64,000 nt of DNA from Streptomyces pacificus (GCF_011766325.1 NZ_BLLG01000003.1:62001-126000); one strand, 5' to 3'; numbered from the stretch's first letter, positions 33,616-44,852 are shown. Notes: a model not told the origin generated them from the sequence alone. Numbers and translations: made by a program.

Positions 33616-34479
33616 CTACGCCATGAGCACCGGGCCGCCGCGGCCCCCGTCCGGCACATGCCGCGGCAGCCGGTGCGGCAGGGCTCCGTACCAGACGGAG
33701 GACAGGCCGTAGCCGAAGCCTAGGCAGAGCAGTCCGCCGACGGCGTCCAGCCAGAAGTGGTTGGCGGTCGCCACGATCACCACGAGGGTGAGCGTCGGGT
33801 ACAGCAGCCCCAGGATCCTGGCCCAGGGGGCCGTCGCCAGCGCGAAGACGGTCAGTCCGCACCACAGCGACCAGCCGATGTGCATCGACGGCATGGCCGC
33901 GTACTGGTTGGACATGTGCTTCAGATCGCCCGAGGCCATGGATCCCCAGGTGTGGTGCACCAGCACCGTGTCGATGAAGTCCTGGCCGTTCATCAGCCGC
34001 GGCGGCGCGAGCGGGTAGAGGTAGTAGCCGACGAGCGCCACGCCGGTGGTGGCGAAGAGGACCAGCCGGGCGGGTGCGTAGCGGCCGGGGTGCCCGCGGT
34101 AGAGCCACACCAGTATGCCGATGGTCACCAGGAAGTGCAGCGTGGCGTAGTAGTAGTTCATCGTCACGATCAGCCACGTCACCGAGTTGGCGGCGTGGTT
34201 GACCGTCTGCTCCACGGCGATGCCGAGGGCCTGCTCGGTTTCCCAGATCCAGTCGGCGTTCCGCAGGGCCTGGGCCTTCTGCTCGGGGACGGCGTTGCGG
34301 ACCAGGGAGTACGTCCAGTAGCTGACCGCGATGAGGAGGATCTCGAACCAGATGCGCGGCCGGCGCACCGACCGCCACTCGCGCAGTCTGCTCCGCTCCG
34401 GGGCCGGGCCGTCCGCGGTCACCATGGGTGACGGGGGCGCGGTCCGGTCTCCCGGGGACTTCACGGTCGCTTCACCCAT
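33616..34479 (-). CDS. PAP2-superfamily membrane phosphatase / inositol phosphorylceramide synthase-like
   Basis: A 287-residue integral membrane protein of the PAP2/Aur1-like group. About six helices are visible. The phosphatase motifs are reduced to the Aur1 type: YPLAPPRLM, AMPSMHIGWSLWCG (catalytic His) and HFWLDAVGG (His, Asp). Members transfer or remove phospho-head groups of lipids, often phospho-inositol. A soluble, proline-rich N-terminus of about 40 residues precedes the first helix. The start at 34479 has no ribosome binding site but a CAGACT hexamer eight bases upstream; a GTG at 34464 after GGTGAAG is an alternative. The substrate is not certain from sequence. Confidence 0.85.
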   Translation of the reverse strand: MGEATVKSPGDRTAPPSPMVTADGPAPERSRLREWRSVRRPRIWFEILLIAVSYWTYSLVRNAVPEQKAQALRNADWIWETEQALGIAVEQTVNHAANSVTWLIVTMNYYYATLHFLVTIGILVWLYRGHPGRYAPARLVLFATTGVALVGYYLYPLAPPRLMNGQDFIDTVLVHHTWGSMASGDLKHMSNQYAAMPSMHIGWSLWCGLTVFALATAPWARILGLLYPTLTLVVIVATANHFWLDAVGGLLCLGFGYGLSSVWYGALPHRLPRHVPDGGRGGPVLMA

Positions 34480-34642
34480 GGGAGGAGAGTCTGCCAGACG
34501 GGTGCGAGCGGTCCGATCATCCCTCAGGCTGGTTCCCAGGGGCCCGGTCCCTCCTGAGGACGAGCCGGAGCCCCCGCATCTCCCGGGCACGGTGCGGAAT
34601 TCGGGAGTCCGGTGCGGGGGTGTGCGGGCCCGGCGGGACGGA

Positions 34643-35674
34643 TCAGGGCGAAGCGTGCAGAGGGCCCGCGGCGGTCGAGCCCCGGACGACCAGCTCCGGC
34701 ATGAACACGAACTCGCTGTGCGGCGCCGGAGTTCCGCCGATCTCCTCGAGCAGGGTCCGGACCGCGGCCTGCCCCATCGCGGGAACGGGCTTGCGGACGG
34801 TCGTCAGCGGCGGGTCGGTGAAGGCGATGAGGGGGGAGTCGTCGAATCCGACGACCGAGACGTCGTCGGGCACCTCCAGCCCCCGCTGCCGTGCGGCCCG
34901 GATCGCGCCCAGCGCCATCATGTCGCTGGCGCACACCACGGCCGTGCAGCCCCGGTCCATCAGTGCGGACGCGGCGGCCTGGCCGCCCTCCAGGGTGTAG
35001 AGGGAGTGCTGGACCAGCTCGGACTCGATGTGCTGCTCGTCCAGGCCGAGCTGGTCGCCCACCGCCCTGACGAAGCCCTCTATCTTCCGCAGTACCGGCA
35101 CGAACCGGCGCGGGCCGAGCGCCAGCCCGATCCGGGTGTGGCCCAGGGAGACGAGATGGGTCACGGCCAGCTGCATCGCCGCCCGGTCGTCGGGGGAGAT
35201 GAAGGGCGCCCGCACCTGCGGGGAGAAGCCGTCGACGAGGACGAAGGGGACGCCCTGGGCGCGCAGCTTCTCGTAGCGCTGCATGTCGGCGGTGGTGTCG
35301 GCGTGGAGTCCCGAGACGAAGATGATGCCCGAGACGCCCCGGTCCACCAGCATCTCGGTGAGTTCGTCCTCGGTGGAGCCGCCGGGCGTCTGGGTGGCCA
35401 GCACGGGGGTGTAGCCCTGGCGGGTCAGTGCCTGCCCGATGACCTGGGCCAGGGCGGGGAAGATGGGGTTCTCCAGCTCGGGCGTGATCAGTCCGACGAG
35501 CCCGGCGCTGCGTCGCCGCAGCTTCACGGGGCGTTCGTAGCCGAGGACGTCGAGTGCGGCGAGCACGGATTCGCGGGTGGTCGAGGCGACACCCGGCTTG
35601 CCGTTCAGCACCCGGCTGACCGTCGCCTCGCTGACCCCCGCCTGGGCTGCGATGTCGGCGAGGCGTGCGGTCAT
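34643..35674 (-). CDS. malR: LacI-family maltose regulator MalR (Reg1)
   Basis: A 343-residue LacI-type repressor nearly identical in layout to S. coelicolor MalR. The DNA-binding part is TARLADIAAQAGVSEATVSR (about 2-21) with the hinge helix through TRESVLAALDVLGYERPV. The effector domain ends with GFDDSPLIAFTDPPLTTVRKP, the maltose/galactose-type signature. It controls the malEFG operon and amylase genes, releasing DNA in the presence of maltodextrin. It lies 26 bp downstream of agl1 on the same strand, but also has its own promoter (TGGGCA-17-TACAGT) inside the end of agl1, with the -10 eight bases before the ATG. A 57%-like paralog follows aglA at 42.9 kb in mirror position. Confidence 0.94.
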   Translation of the reverse strand: MTARLADIAAQAGVSEATVSRVLNGKPGVASTTRESVLAALDVLGYERPVKLRRRSAGLVGLITPELENPIFPALAQVIGQALTRQGYTPVLATQTPGGSTEDELTEMLVDRGVSGIIFVSGLHADTTADMQRYEKLRAQGVPFVLVDGFSPQVRAPFISPDDRAAMQLAVTHLVSLGHTRIGLALGPRRFVPVLRKIEGFVRAVGDQLGLDEQHIESELVQHSLYTLEGGQAAASALMDRGCTAVVCASDMMALGAIRAARQRGLEVPDDVSVVGFDDSPLIAFTDPPLTTVRKPVPAMGQAAVRTLLEEIGGTPAPHSEFVFMPELVVRGSTAAGPLHASP

Positions 35675-35682
35675 GGGACTGG

Positions 35683-35699
35683 ACTGTACCGTTCGCACC

Positions 35700-35711
<12 letters not shown>
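35683..35711 (-). promoter_or_regulatory. Internal promoter of malR
   Basis: On the minus strand TGGGCA (35706-35711) and TACAGT (35683-35688) are spaced by 17 bp. The -10 box ends eight bases before the malR ATG and no ribosome binding site exists, so a leaderless malR transcript is expected in addition to read-through from agl1. Confidence 0.55.
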
Positions 35712-37613
<1,902 letters not shown>

Positions 37614-37693
37614 GGACGCTCCTTCGGATGCCTGTTTCGGGACGTTCCGGGTCTTCCGGCCGACGGCTGCCTGTCTCCGACGGTAACAGCGCT

Positions 37694-37833
37694 GCAATCT
37701 CTTGCGAAGCGATTGCGGGGGCGCATCCGGGGCGCTGGGGCGGTTTCCGTGGTGGTTGGCAAGGCGCACAACGGCAACCTTGCGGACACGCGCAGGTAAC
37801 GATCACGGTACCTTGCAGAAAATTCTCGCAAGG
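37694..37833. promoter_or_regulatory. mal divergent control region with three CCTTGC/GCAAGG-type palindromes
   Basis: The 302-bp gap between agl1 and malE holds three candidate LacI-type operators. One is GCAATC-11-GATTGC (37694-37716) with CTTGCGAAGC inside it. The second is GCAAGG-13-CCTTGC (37759-37783). The third is CCTTGCAG-spacer-CTCGCAAGG (37811-37833). CTTGCAG-like motifs are the known type of MalR target in streptomycetes. The set is placed to control both transcription directions. The start points are not clear. Confidence 0.75.
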
Positions 37834-37915
37834 TCTTTCGGTCTGCTTTCAGCCTTGTTACGTTCCTGCACGAATCGGCGCCGTGATGGAGCGGGCCCGG
37901 GTTGAAGGAGTTCAT

Positions 37916-39187
37916 ATGCGACGTGGCATAGCGGCCACCGCTCTGGTCGCGAGCCTGGCGCTCACGGCGACCGCCTGCGGCGGGGACGGCGCCGAAGGCG
38001 GCAAGAGCGCCTCGGGCAAGCTGTCGGGCACGGTCACCTGGTGGGACACGTCGACCGTCGGCAGCGAGGACAAGGTCTTCAAGAAGCTCGCCGAGGGCTT
38101 CACCGCGCTGCACCCCGACGTCAAGGTCAACTACGTGAACGTGCCCTTCGGTGAGGCGCAGAACAAGTTCAAGAACGCCGCCCAGTCCGGCTCCGGCGCC
38201 CCCGACGTGATCCGCTCCGAGGTGGCCTGGACCCCCGAGTTCGCCGACCTCGGCTACCTCGCCCCGCTGGACGGCACCCCCGCCCTCACGTCCGACGAGG
38301 ACTTCCTGCCGCAGGCCGCCGCCTCCACGGAGTACGACGGCAAGACCTACGCAGTCCCGCAGGTCATCGACTCCATGGGCATCTTCTACAACAAGAGGGT
38401 CTTCCAGGAGGCCGGCGTCCGGCCCCCGGCGTCCATCGCCGAACTCAAGAGCGTCGCCAAGAAGATCAAGGACAAGACCGGCAAGACCGGCCTCTATCTG
38501 CGCGGCGACGACGCGTACTGGTTCCTGTCCTTCCTCTACGGCGAGGGCGGCAACCTGGTCGACGTCGAGAAGAAGCAGATCACCGTCGACAACCCGGCCG
38601 GCGTCAAGGCCATGGAGGTTGTCGAGGACCTCGTCGACTCCGGTGCGGCGAAGACCGACGCCACCGACGGCTGGAACAACATGCAGACCGCCTTCAAGGA
38701 CGGCAAGGTCGCCATGATGATCAACGGCCCCTGGGCGGTCACGGACACCTACGCCGGCAAGGAGTTCGCGGACAGGTCCAACCTCGGCATCGTCCCGGTC
38801 CCGGCGGGCTCCGGCGGCCAGGGCGCCCCGCAGGGCGGCCACAACCTCGCCGTCTACGCGGGCTCCGAGAACCTCGACGCCTCCTATGCCTTCGTCGAGT
38901 ACATGACGTCTGCCGAGTCCCAGGCCACGGTGGCCGAGGACCTCAGCCTGCTGCCGACCCGCTCCTCCGTCTACGACGAGCCCAGCGTCTCCGGAAACGA
39001 GATGGTCGCCTTCTTCAAGCCGGTCGTCGACAAGGCCGTCGAGCGCCCCTGGATCCCCGAGGGCGGCAGCCTCTTCGCGCCGCTGCTCACCGAGTACACC
39101 AAGGTCCTCACCGGCCAGACCACCCCGCAGAAGGGAGCCGAAGCCGTCGGCGAGGCCTACCGCAAGCTGCTGAAGGACTGGAAGTAG
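37916..39187 (+). CDS. malE: Maltose/maltodextrin-binding lipoprotein
   Basis: A 423-residue solute-binding lipoprotein of the MalE cluster. The signal ends in the lipobox LTATAC (Cys at about 21). The mature protein contains KLSGTVTWWDTSTVGSED, SGSGAPDVIRSEVAWTPEFA and NNMQTAFKDGKVAMMINGPW, typical of maltodextrin-binding proteins. It captures maltodextrins outside the membrane and delivers them to MalFG. ATG start with GAAGGAG five bases upstream. It heads the malE-malF-malG-aglA-lacI2 unit. The ATPase MsiK is encoded elsewhere in streptomycetes and is absent here. Confidence 0.96.
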   Translation: MRRGIAATALVASLALTATACGGDGAEGGKSASGKLSGTVTWWDTSTVGSEDKVFKKLAEGFTALHPDVKVNYVNVPFGEAQNKFKNAAQSGSGAPDVIRSEVAWTPEFADLGYLAPLDGTPALTSDEDFLPQAAASTEYDGKTYAVPQVIDSMGIFYNKRVFQEAGVRPPASIAELKSVAKKIKDKTGKTGLYLRGDDAYWFLSFLYGEGGNLVDVEKKQITVDNPAGVKAMEVVEDLVDSGAAKTDATDGWNNMQTAFKDGKVAMMINGPWAVTDTYAGKEFADRSNLGIVPVPAGSGGQGAPQGGHNLAVYAGSENLDASYAFVEYMTSAESQATVAEDLSLLPTRSSVYDEPSVSGNEMVAFFKPVVDKAVERPWIPEGGSLFAPLLTEYTKVLTGQTTPQKGAEAVGEAYRKLLKDWK

Positions 39188-39289
39188 CCGCAGGCGGAAC
39201 AAGGCGGGAAAGCTCAAGACAGCACAAGACGGCGCAGACAGCGCAAGACGGCACGGCACGAGACAGCAAGAGAAGAGGGATACCGACCG

Positions 39290-40303
39290 ATGGCTGTCCA
39301 CACCAGCGGCCAGTCGGCGGCGGAGGCCGCGGAGCCCGGGAGGGCCCGCGGCCGTCGCCGCGACTCCGCAGGCGCGCCCGGCAGGTTCCGCCGCGGCCTG
39401 TCCACCCACTGGTACGCCTGGACCATGGTCGCCCCCGTGGTGATCGTGATCGGCGTGATCATCGGCTATCCGCTGGTCCGCGGCGTCTACCTGTCGCTGA
39501 CCGACGCCGACGAGCGCAATGTCGAGCGGTCGATCGGGGTGAACCACCTCCCCGCGACCTACGAGTTCGTCGGGCTCGGCAACTACGCCGACGCGCTCAC
39601 CGGCAGCCAGTTCCTGGGCACCCTCGGCTGGACGCTGGTGTGGACGGTCTCCTGCGTGGCCGTCACCTTCGGACTGGGCCTCGCCCTCGCCAACATCCTC
39701 CACCGCAGGATCGCCGGACGGTCGTTCTACCGGATGATGCTGATCCTGCCGTGGGCCGTGCCCGGCTTCGTCTCCGTGTTCGCCTGGCGCTTCCTCTACA
39801 ACGAGGACAACGGCCTGCTCAACAAGATCCTCGCGGGCGGCGGGATCGACGCCGTGCCCTGGCTCAACGACCCGCTGTGGGCCAAGTTCTCGGTGATCGC
39901 CGTCAACGTCTGGCTCGGCGTCCCGTTCATGATGGTCGCCCTGCTCGGCGGACTGCAGTCCATCCCCGGCGAGCTGTACGAGGCCGCCGAGATGGACGGC
40001 GCCAACGCCTGGCAGCGGTTCCGCAGCATCACCATGCCCGGGCTGCGGTCGGTGTCCACCACCGTGGTGCTGCTGAGCACCATCTGGACCTTCAACATGT
40101 TCCCGGTGATCTTCCTGCTCACCCGGGGCGGCCCCGGCGAGGCCACCCAGATCCTGGTCACCCAGGCGTACAAGTTCTCGTTCGAGATCAGCCCGCGCGA
40201 CTTCGCCCAGTCCTCCACCTGGGGTGTGCTGATCCTCGTCCTCCTGATGGTCTTCGCCGCTGTCTACCAGCGCGTCCTCCGCAAGCAGGGAGAAACCTGG
40301 TGA
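39290..40303 (+). CDS. malF: Maltodextrin ABC permease subunit MalF
   Basis: A 337-residue permease with six to seven membrane helices. The cytoplasmic N-terminus is arginine-rich (about 1-42). The ATPase-contact EAA loop reads YEAAEMDGANAWQRFRSITMP (about 233-253, quoted in part). It pairs with MalG to form the channel for maltodextrin and depends on a shared MsiK-type ATPase. The gap to malE is 102 bp; the gene ends four bases into malG (GTGA overlap), so the two permeases are translated together in equal amounts. A GGGA purine run precedes the ATG. Confidence 0.95.
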   Translation: MAVHTSGQSAAEAAEPGRARGRRRDSAGAPGRFRRGLSTHWYAWTMVAPVVIVIGVIIGYPLVRGVYLSLTDADERNVERSIGVNHLPATYEFVGLGNYADALTGSQFLGTLGWTLVWTVSCVAVTFGLGLALANILHRRIAGRSFYRMMLILPWAVPGFVSVFAWRFLYNEDNGLLNKILAGGGIDAVPWLNDPLWAKFSVIAVNVWLGVPFMMVALLGGLQSIPGELYEAAEMDGANAWQRFRSITMPGLRSVSTTVVLLSTIWTFNMFPVIFLLTRGGPGEATQILVTQAYKFSFEISPRDFAQSSTWGVLILVLLMVFAAVYQRVLRKQGETW

Positions 40304-41202
40304 CCACGACCAACGCCCCGGCCCCTGCGGCCTCCTCGGCCCGCACCGCCGCGCGCACCCCGGCCGGCTCCCCGGTGCGCGGAAGGCGCTCGCCGCTCGC
40401 CTCGGCCGGGCTGCACCTGACGCTGCTCGCCGCCTCCCTGATCGCCGTCTTCCCGGTCCTCTGGGTGCTGCTGACCTCGCTGAAACCGGCGAGCTACGCC
40501 ACCACCACGGACTTCGTGCGGGAGACGACGCTCCAGAACTACACCAAGCTGCTCCAGGACACCGCCTTCCTCACCTGGTTCGGCAACTCGCTGCTCGTCG
40601 CGGGCCTGACCACGGTCCTCGGCGTCTTCGTGGCCGCCACCACCGGCTACGCCGTCAGCCGCTTCCGCTTCCCCGGCAAGCGGGGCCTGATGTGGACGCT
40701 GCTGATCACCCAGATGTTCCCGGTCGCCGTCCTGATCGTGCCGATCTACAACATCATGGCGAACCTGGGCCTGCTCAACCAGCCGGCCGGACTCGTCATC
40801 ACCTACCTCACCATCGCGGTGCCGTTCTGCGCCTGGATGATGAAGGGCTTCTTCGACACCATCCCGCGCGAGATCGACGAGTCGGGCCAGGTCGACGGGC
40901 TCACCCCGTTCGGCACCTTCTGGCGGCTGATCCTGCCGCTCGCCCGTCCGGGCATCGCGGTGACGGCGTTCTACTCGTTCATCACCGCCTGGGGCGAGGT
41001 CGCCTACGCGTCCGCCTTCATGGTCGGCGACGAGAACCTGACCCTCGCCGGGGGTTTGCAGAAGTTCGTCAACCAGTACGGCGCCCAGTGGGGTCCGATG
41101 ACCGCGGCCTCCGTACTCATCGCCATCCCGGCCGCGGTCGTCTTCCTCTTCGCGCAGCGCCATCTGGTCACGGGCGTGTCGGCGGGCGCCGTCAAGGGCT
41201 GA
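40300..41202 (+). CDS. malG: Maltodextrin ABC permease subunit MalG
   Basis: A 300-residue permease with six membrane helices and the EAA-type loop PREIDESGQVDGLTPFGTFW (about 189-208). The GTG start overlaps the malF TGA by four bases and is preceded by AGGGAGA. The N-terminus (about 1-35) is Ala/Thr/Arg-rich. It forms the translocation pore with MalF. The end FAQRHLVTGVSAGAVKG is the family's canonical C-terminus. Confidence 0.95.
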   Translation: MTTTNAPAPAASSARTAARTPAGSPVRGRRSPLASAGLHLTLLAASLIAVFPVLWVLLTSLKPASYATTTDFVRETTLQNYTKLLQDTAFLTWFGNSLLVAGLTTVLGVFVAATTGYAVSRFRFPGKRGLMWTLLITQMFPVAVLIVPIYNIMANLGLLNQPAGLVITYLTIAVPFCAWMMKGFFDTIPREIDESGQVDGLTPFGTFWRLILPLARPGIAVTAFYSFITAWGEVAYASAFMVGDENLTLAGGLQKFVNQYGAQWGPMTAASVLIAIPAAVVFLFAQRHLVTGVSAGAVKG

Positions 41203-41288
41203 CCCCGCACACGCCCCACCCCCCGACCACCCCCCGACCGCACCCCGCGCCAGACCACCCCCCCGACCACCACCATCCCAGGGATGAA

Positions 41289-42965
41289 ATGACCCAGCAC
41301 CTCGCTGCCCCCGACACCGCGACGACGACCGGCCCCCGCGCCGAGCCAGCGCCATGGTGGCGGGACGCGGTGATCTACCAGGTCTATCCGCGCAGCTTCG
41401 CCGACGGCAACGGCGACGGCATGGGCGATCTCGCCGGGATACGCAGCCGGCTCCCGTACCTCAGGGAGCTCGGCGTCGACGCGGTCTGGCTCAGCCCCTT
41501 CTACGCCTCCCCCCAGGCCGACGCGGGCTACGACGTCGCCGACTACCGGGCCATCGACCCGATGTTCGGCACGCTCCACGACGCCGACGCGCTGATCCGC
41601 AGCGCCCACGCCCTGGACCTGCGCATCATCGTGGACCTGGTGCCCAACCACTGCTCCGACCGGCACGACTGGTTCCGCCAGGCACTGCGCGAAGGCCCCG
41701 GCTCCCGGCTGCGCGAGCGCTTCCACTTCCGGCCCGGCCGGGGCGAGGACGGCGCACTGCCGCCCAACGACTGGGAGTCGATCTTCGGGGGACCGGCGTG
41801 GACCCGCACGGTGAACCCGGACGGCTCACCGGGAGAGTGGTACCTGCACCTCTTCGCCCCCGAGCAGCCGGACTTCAACTGGGAGCACCCGGCGGTCCAG
41901 GACGAGTTCCGCTCGATCCTCCGCTTCTGGCTCGACCTGGGCGCCGACGGCTTCCGGGTGGACGTCGCCCACGGCCTGGTCAAGGCCCCCGGACTGCCCG
42001 ACATCGGCTCCGGCGACCAGGCGAAGCTGCTCGGCGACGACATCATGCCGTTCTTCGACCAGGACGGCGTCCACGAGATCTACCGCTCCTGGCGGCGCAT
42101 CCTCGACGAGTACGAGGGCGAGCGCATCCTCGTCGCCGAGGCGTGGACGCCGACCGTCGAGCGCACCGCGCTGTACGTCCGGCCCGACGAGATGCACCAG
42201 GCCTTCAACTTCCAGTACCTCGCCGCCGACTGGGACGCGAAGGAGCTGCGCGAGGTCATCGACGGCTCGCTCGCCGCGATGCGCCCGGTCGGCGCGCCCA
42301 CCACCTGGGTGCTGTCCAACCACGACGTCACCCGGCACGCCACCCGTTTCGGCAACCCGCCCGGCCTCGGTACCCAGCAGCGCGAGCCGGGCGACCGCGA
42401 GCAGGGCCTGCGCCGGGCTCGCGCGGCCACGCTGCTGATGCTGGCGCTGCCCGGGTCGGCGTACCTCTACCAGGGCGAGGAGCTGGGCCTGCCGGACGTC
42501 ACGGACCTGCCGGACGAGGTGCGCCAGGACCCGTCGTTCTTCCGCGCGGAGGGCCAGGACGGCTTCCGCGACGGCTGCCGGGTGCCGATCCCCTGGACCC
42601 GTTCGGGCCCGTCCTACGGCTTCGGCAGCGGCGGCAGCTGGCTCCCGCAGCCCGCGGAGTGGGCCGGTCTGAGCGTGGAGGCCCAGGCCGGGGTGCCGGG
42701 CTCCACCCTGGAGCTGTACCGCACGGCCCTGGCCGCCCGCCGCGAGCACCCGGGGCTGGGCGCGGGTGACGTGGTGACCTGGCTGGACGCACCCGACGGT
42801 GTCCTCGCCCTGGCCCGCGAGAAGTTCGTCTGCACGACCAACACCACGGGTGCGCCGGTGCGCATCCCGGCCCCCGGCGCACTGCTGCTGGCCAGTGCGC
42901 CGGTCGGGGCCGACGGCGGCTTCGCCGTCCTGCCCGCGGACGCCACCGCGTGGTGGACGGTGTGA
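41289..42965 (+). CDS. aglA: GH13 alpha-glucosidase AglA
   Basis: A 558-residue alpha-glucosidase, the last enzyme gene of the mal operon, equivalent to S. coelicolor AglA. The domain begins at WWRDAVIYQVYPRSFADGNG (about 23). Catalytic residues are Asp in DGFRVDVAHG, Glu in LVAEAWTP and Asp in LSNHDVTRH; the GSAYLYQGEELGLPDV block is typical of alpha-glucosidases. There is no signal peptide, so it acts on imported maltodextrin. It differs from agl1 by lacking the 115-residue head. ATG start with AGGGATG upstream, 86 bp after malG. A 164-bp part is identical to agl1. Confidence 0.94.
   Translation: MTQHLAAPDTATTTGPRAEPAPWWRDAVIYQVYPRSFADGNGDGMGDLAGIRSRLPYLRELGVDAVWLSPFYASPQADAGYDVADYRAIDPMFGTLHDADALIRSAHALDLRIIVDLVPNHCSDRHDWFRQALREGPGSRLRERFHFRPGRGEDGALPPNDWESIFGGPAWTRTVNPDGSPGEWYLHLFAPEQPDFNWEHPAVQDEFRSILRFWLDLGADGFRVDVAHGLVKAPGLPDIGSGDQAKLLGDDIMPFFDQDGVHEIYRSWRRILDEYEGERILVAEAWTPTVERTALYVRPDEMHQAFNFQYLAADWDAKELREVIDGSLAAMRPVGAPTTWVLSNHDVTRHATRFGNPPGLGTQQREPGDREQGLRRARAATLLMLALPGSAYLYQGEELGLPDVTDLPDEVRQDPSFFRAEGQDGFRDGCRVPIPWTRSGPSYGFGSGGSWLPQPAEWAGLSVEAQAGVPGSTLELYRTALAARREHPGLGAGDVVTWLDAPDGVLALAREKFVCTTNTTGAPVRIPAPGALLLASAPVGADGGFAVLPADATAWWTV
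42504..42667 (+). repeat. 164-bp inverted repeat arm within aglA (partner 35998-36161)
   Basis: Partner of the arm in agl1, in opposite orientation and 6.3 kb away. Recombination between them would invert the whole malEFG segment while keeping both glucosidase genes whole. Confidence 0.9.
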
Positions 42966-44026
42966 CGCACCCCAGGCCGAGGGCCTCGGGAGCGGCCGCC
43001 CCCCGGCTCACCGACATCGCCGGGCAGGCCGACGTCAGCGAGGCCACGGTCAGCCGGGTCCTCAACGGCAAGCCCGGTGTGTCGGCGGCGACCCGCACCC
43101 GGGTCCTCGCGGCGCTCGACGTCCTCGGCTATGAGCGCCCGGTGCGGCTGCGGCGGCGCAGCGCTGGACTGGTCGGGCTGGTCGCGCCCGAACTCACCAA
43201 CCCGATCTTCCCCGCGTTCGCCCAGGTCATCGAGCAGGTGCTGGCCGGACACGGCTACACCCCGGTGCTGTGCTGCCAGCAGCCCGGCGGTGCCAGCGAG
43301 GACGAACTCGTGGAGCAGCTGGAGGAGAGCGGGGTCGACGGCATCGTCTTCCTCTCGGGACTCCACGCCGACACGGCGGCGGACCAGGGCAGGTACGCCG
43401 AACTGGCGGCGCGGCGCGTCCCCTTCGTCCTCGTCAACGGCTTCAACGAGCGGGTCTCCGCGCCGTTCGTGTCTCCCGACGACCAGATGGCCGCGGGCAT
43501 GGCGGTGCGCCATCTCGCCGAACTCGGCCACGAGCGGATCGGGCTGGCGGTAGGGCCGGTGCGCTATGTGCCGTCGCGGCGGAAGACGGAGGGCTTCCTC
43601 GCGGCCGCCGGCCTTGATGCCGAACGGTACGTCCGGCACACCCTGTTCAGTGTCGAGGGCGGTCACGCCGCCGCCGCCGAGCTCATCGAGGCGGGCTGCA
43701 CCGGGATCGTCTGCGGCAGCGACATGATGGCGCTGGGAGCCGTCCGTGCGGTGCGGGAGCGCGGGCTGGACGTGCCGGGGGACGTGTCGGTGGTCGGGTA
43801 CGACGACTCGCCGCTGATCCCCTTCACCGACCCGCCGCTGACGACCGTGCGCCAGCCGGTCCAGGCGATGGCGTCGGCGGCCGTCGGCGCGCTGCTGGAG
43901 GAGATCCGCGGAAACCCGGTGCCGAGCACCGAATACGTCTTCCGGCCGGAGCTGGTGGTACGCGGCTCGACGGGACGGGCGCGGCGGGACGAGTGCGGGG
44001 GTGCGGGGGTGCGGGTGCGGCGCTGA
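42962..44026 (+). CDS. Second LacI-family regulator, MalR paralog
   Basis: A 354-residue LacI-type regulator closely related to MalR. The helix-turn-helix reads TDIAGQADVSEATVSRVLNG, with the hinge RVLAALDVLGYERPVRLRRR. The effector end YDDSPLIPFTDPPLTTVRQP parallels MalR. Its recognition helix (SEATVSRVLNGKPG) is the same as that of MalR, so the two could share operators. Start is taken as the GTG overlapping the aglA stop by four bases (GTGA), implying coupling; GTGs at 42950 and 42953 are alternatives. The glycine/arginine-rich tail (after STGRAR) is probably repeat-derived. Confidence 0.9.
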   Translation: MTHPRPRASGAAAPRLTDIAGQADVSEATVSRVLNGKPGVSAATRTRVLAALDVLGYERPVRLRRRSAGLVGLVAPELTNPIFPAFAQVIEQVLAGHGYTPVLCCQQPGGASEDELVEQLEESGVDGIVFLSGLHADTAADQGRYAELAARRVPFVLVNGFNERVSAPFVSPDDQMAAGMAVRHLAELGHERIGLAVGPVRYVPSRRKTEGFLAAAGLDAERYVRHTLFSVEGGHAAAAELIEAGCTGIVCGSDMMALGAVRAVRERGLDVPGDVSVVGYDDSPLIPFTDPPLTTVRQPVQAMASAAVGALLEEIRGNPVPSTEYVFRPELVVRGSTGRARRDECGGAGVRVRR

Positions 44027-44242
44027 GTACGCGGGGGCGAGCGCGCGACGTCCGGCATCCGGGGTGCGGGTCTGCCGGCAGGGCGAGGCGGTGCTTCCCG
44101 CAGGGCGCCCGCGGCCCCGGCCCCCGGGGGCCCTCGCCGTGGTGAGCCCGGGCGGATTTCGGCGCACGGCCGCCACCGGGCGGGCCGGCCCGCCCGCACC
44201 CGCCCGGTTGCCTGGTCGCCGAGCCCACCGCACCCGTCCCGG

Positions 44243-44316
44243 TGACGAGGCTTCGGCGACCTGGCTTCGATGACGAGGCTTCGGCCACCTGGTCTCGGTG
44301 ACGAGGCTTCGCCGAC
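44243..44316. repeat. 28-bp imperfect tandem repeat
   Basis: Two full copies and one partial copy of a 28-bp unit starting TGACGAGGCTTCGG lie in the 394-bp gap between lacI2 and the VOC gene (44027-44420). No gene or terminator was recognised in the rest of this gap. Confidence 0.85.
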
Positions 44317-44420
44317 CGGCCTCGGCGTCTCCGCCCGGCGTCCCCGGTCCCTCGCCCGCGAGCGGCCCCGCGCCACGAGCGGCCGAAACCCGGCGAGCTG
44401 CCGGACCACCGGCATCCTCC

Positions 44421-44852
44421 TCAGGTGACCGCCCGGTGCACCTGCGCCACGACGATCACGTTCCCGTACAGGTCCGCCAGGTGCAGCGACCGGCTGTCGG
44501 TGTCCTCCCGTTCGTTCCACACCCGCACGCCGTGCCCGCGCAGGTGCGCGCGCACCGCTTCCAGGTCGGCGGTGTACAGCACCAGCAGCGGCTGACCGCC
44601 GCACTGCCGGCCGATCAGTTCGTGCTCCCGACCGCCGGCGGCGGTCATCAGCCAGAGGCCGACCGCCTCCTGGCCGGGCACCCCGACGTGCACGGAGCGG
44701 TATCCGTCCGTCGTCTGGTCGTGCAGGACGCGGAAGCCGAGGACATCGCGGTAGAAGGCCAGCGCCGCGTCGGGATCGTCGACGAGGACGACCAGGCGGC
44801 CAAGCCCCGAGAACAGGTCCGTGCCGGAGTTCTTGTCAGAGCGAGCAGTCAT
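44421..44852 (-). CDS. VOC-family (glyoxalase-like) protein
   Basis: A 143-residue vicinal-oxygen-chelate fold protein made of two beta-alpha-beta-beta-beta halves: LGRLVVLVDDPDAALAFYRD with the following VLGFRVL, and PLLVLYTADLEAVRAHLRGH with DLYGNVIVVAQ at the end. Potential metal ligands are few, so it may be a binding protein (bleomycin-resistance type) or a dioxygenase/glyoxalase relative. Its -10 hexamer TAGGGT lies seven bases before the ATG, and no ribosome binding site is visible. It lies between the mal operon and the amylase gene but on the opposite strand. Confidence 0.85.
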   Translation of the reverse strand: MTARSDKNSGTDLFSGLGRLVVLVDDPDAALAFYRDVLGFRVLHDQTTDGYRSVHVGVPGQEAVGLWLMTAAGGREHELIGRQCGGQPLLVLYTADLEAVRAHLRGHGVRVWNEREDTDSRSLHLADLYGNVIVVAQVHRAVT

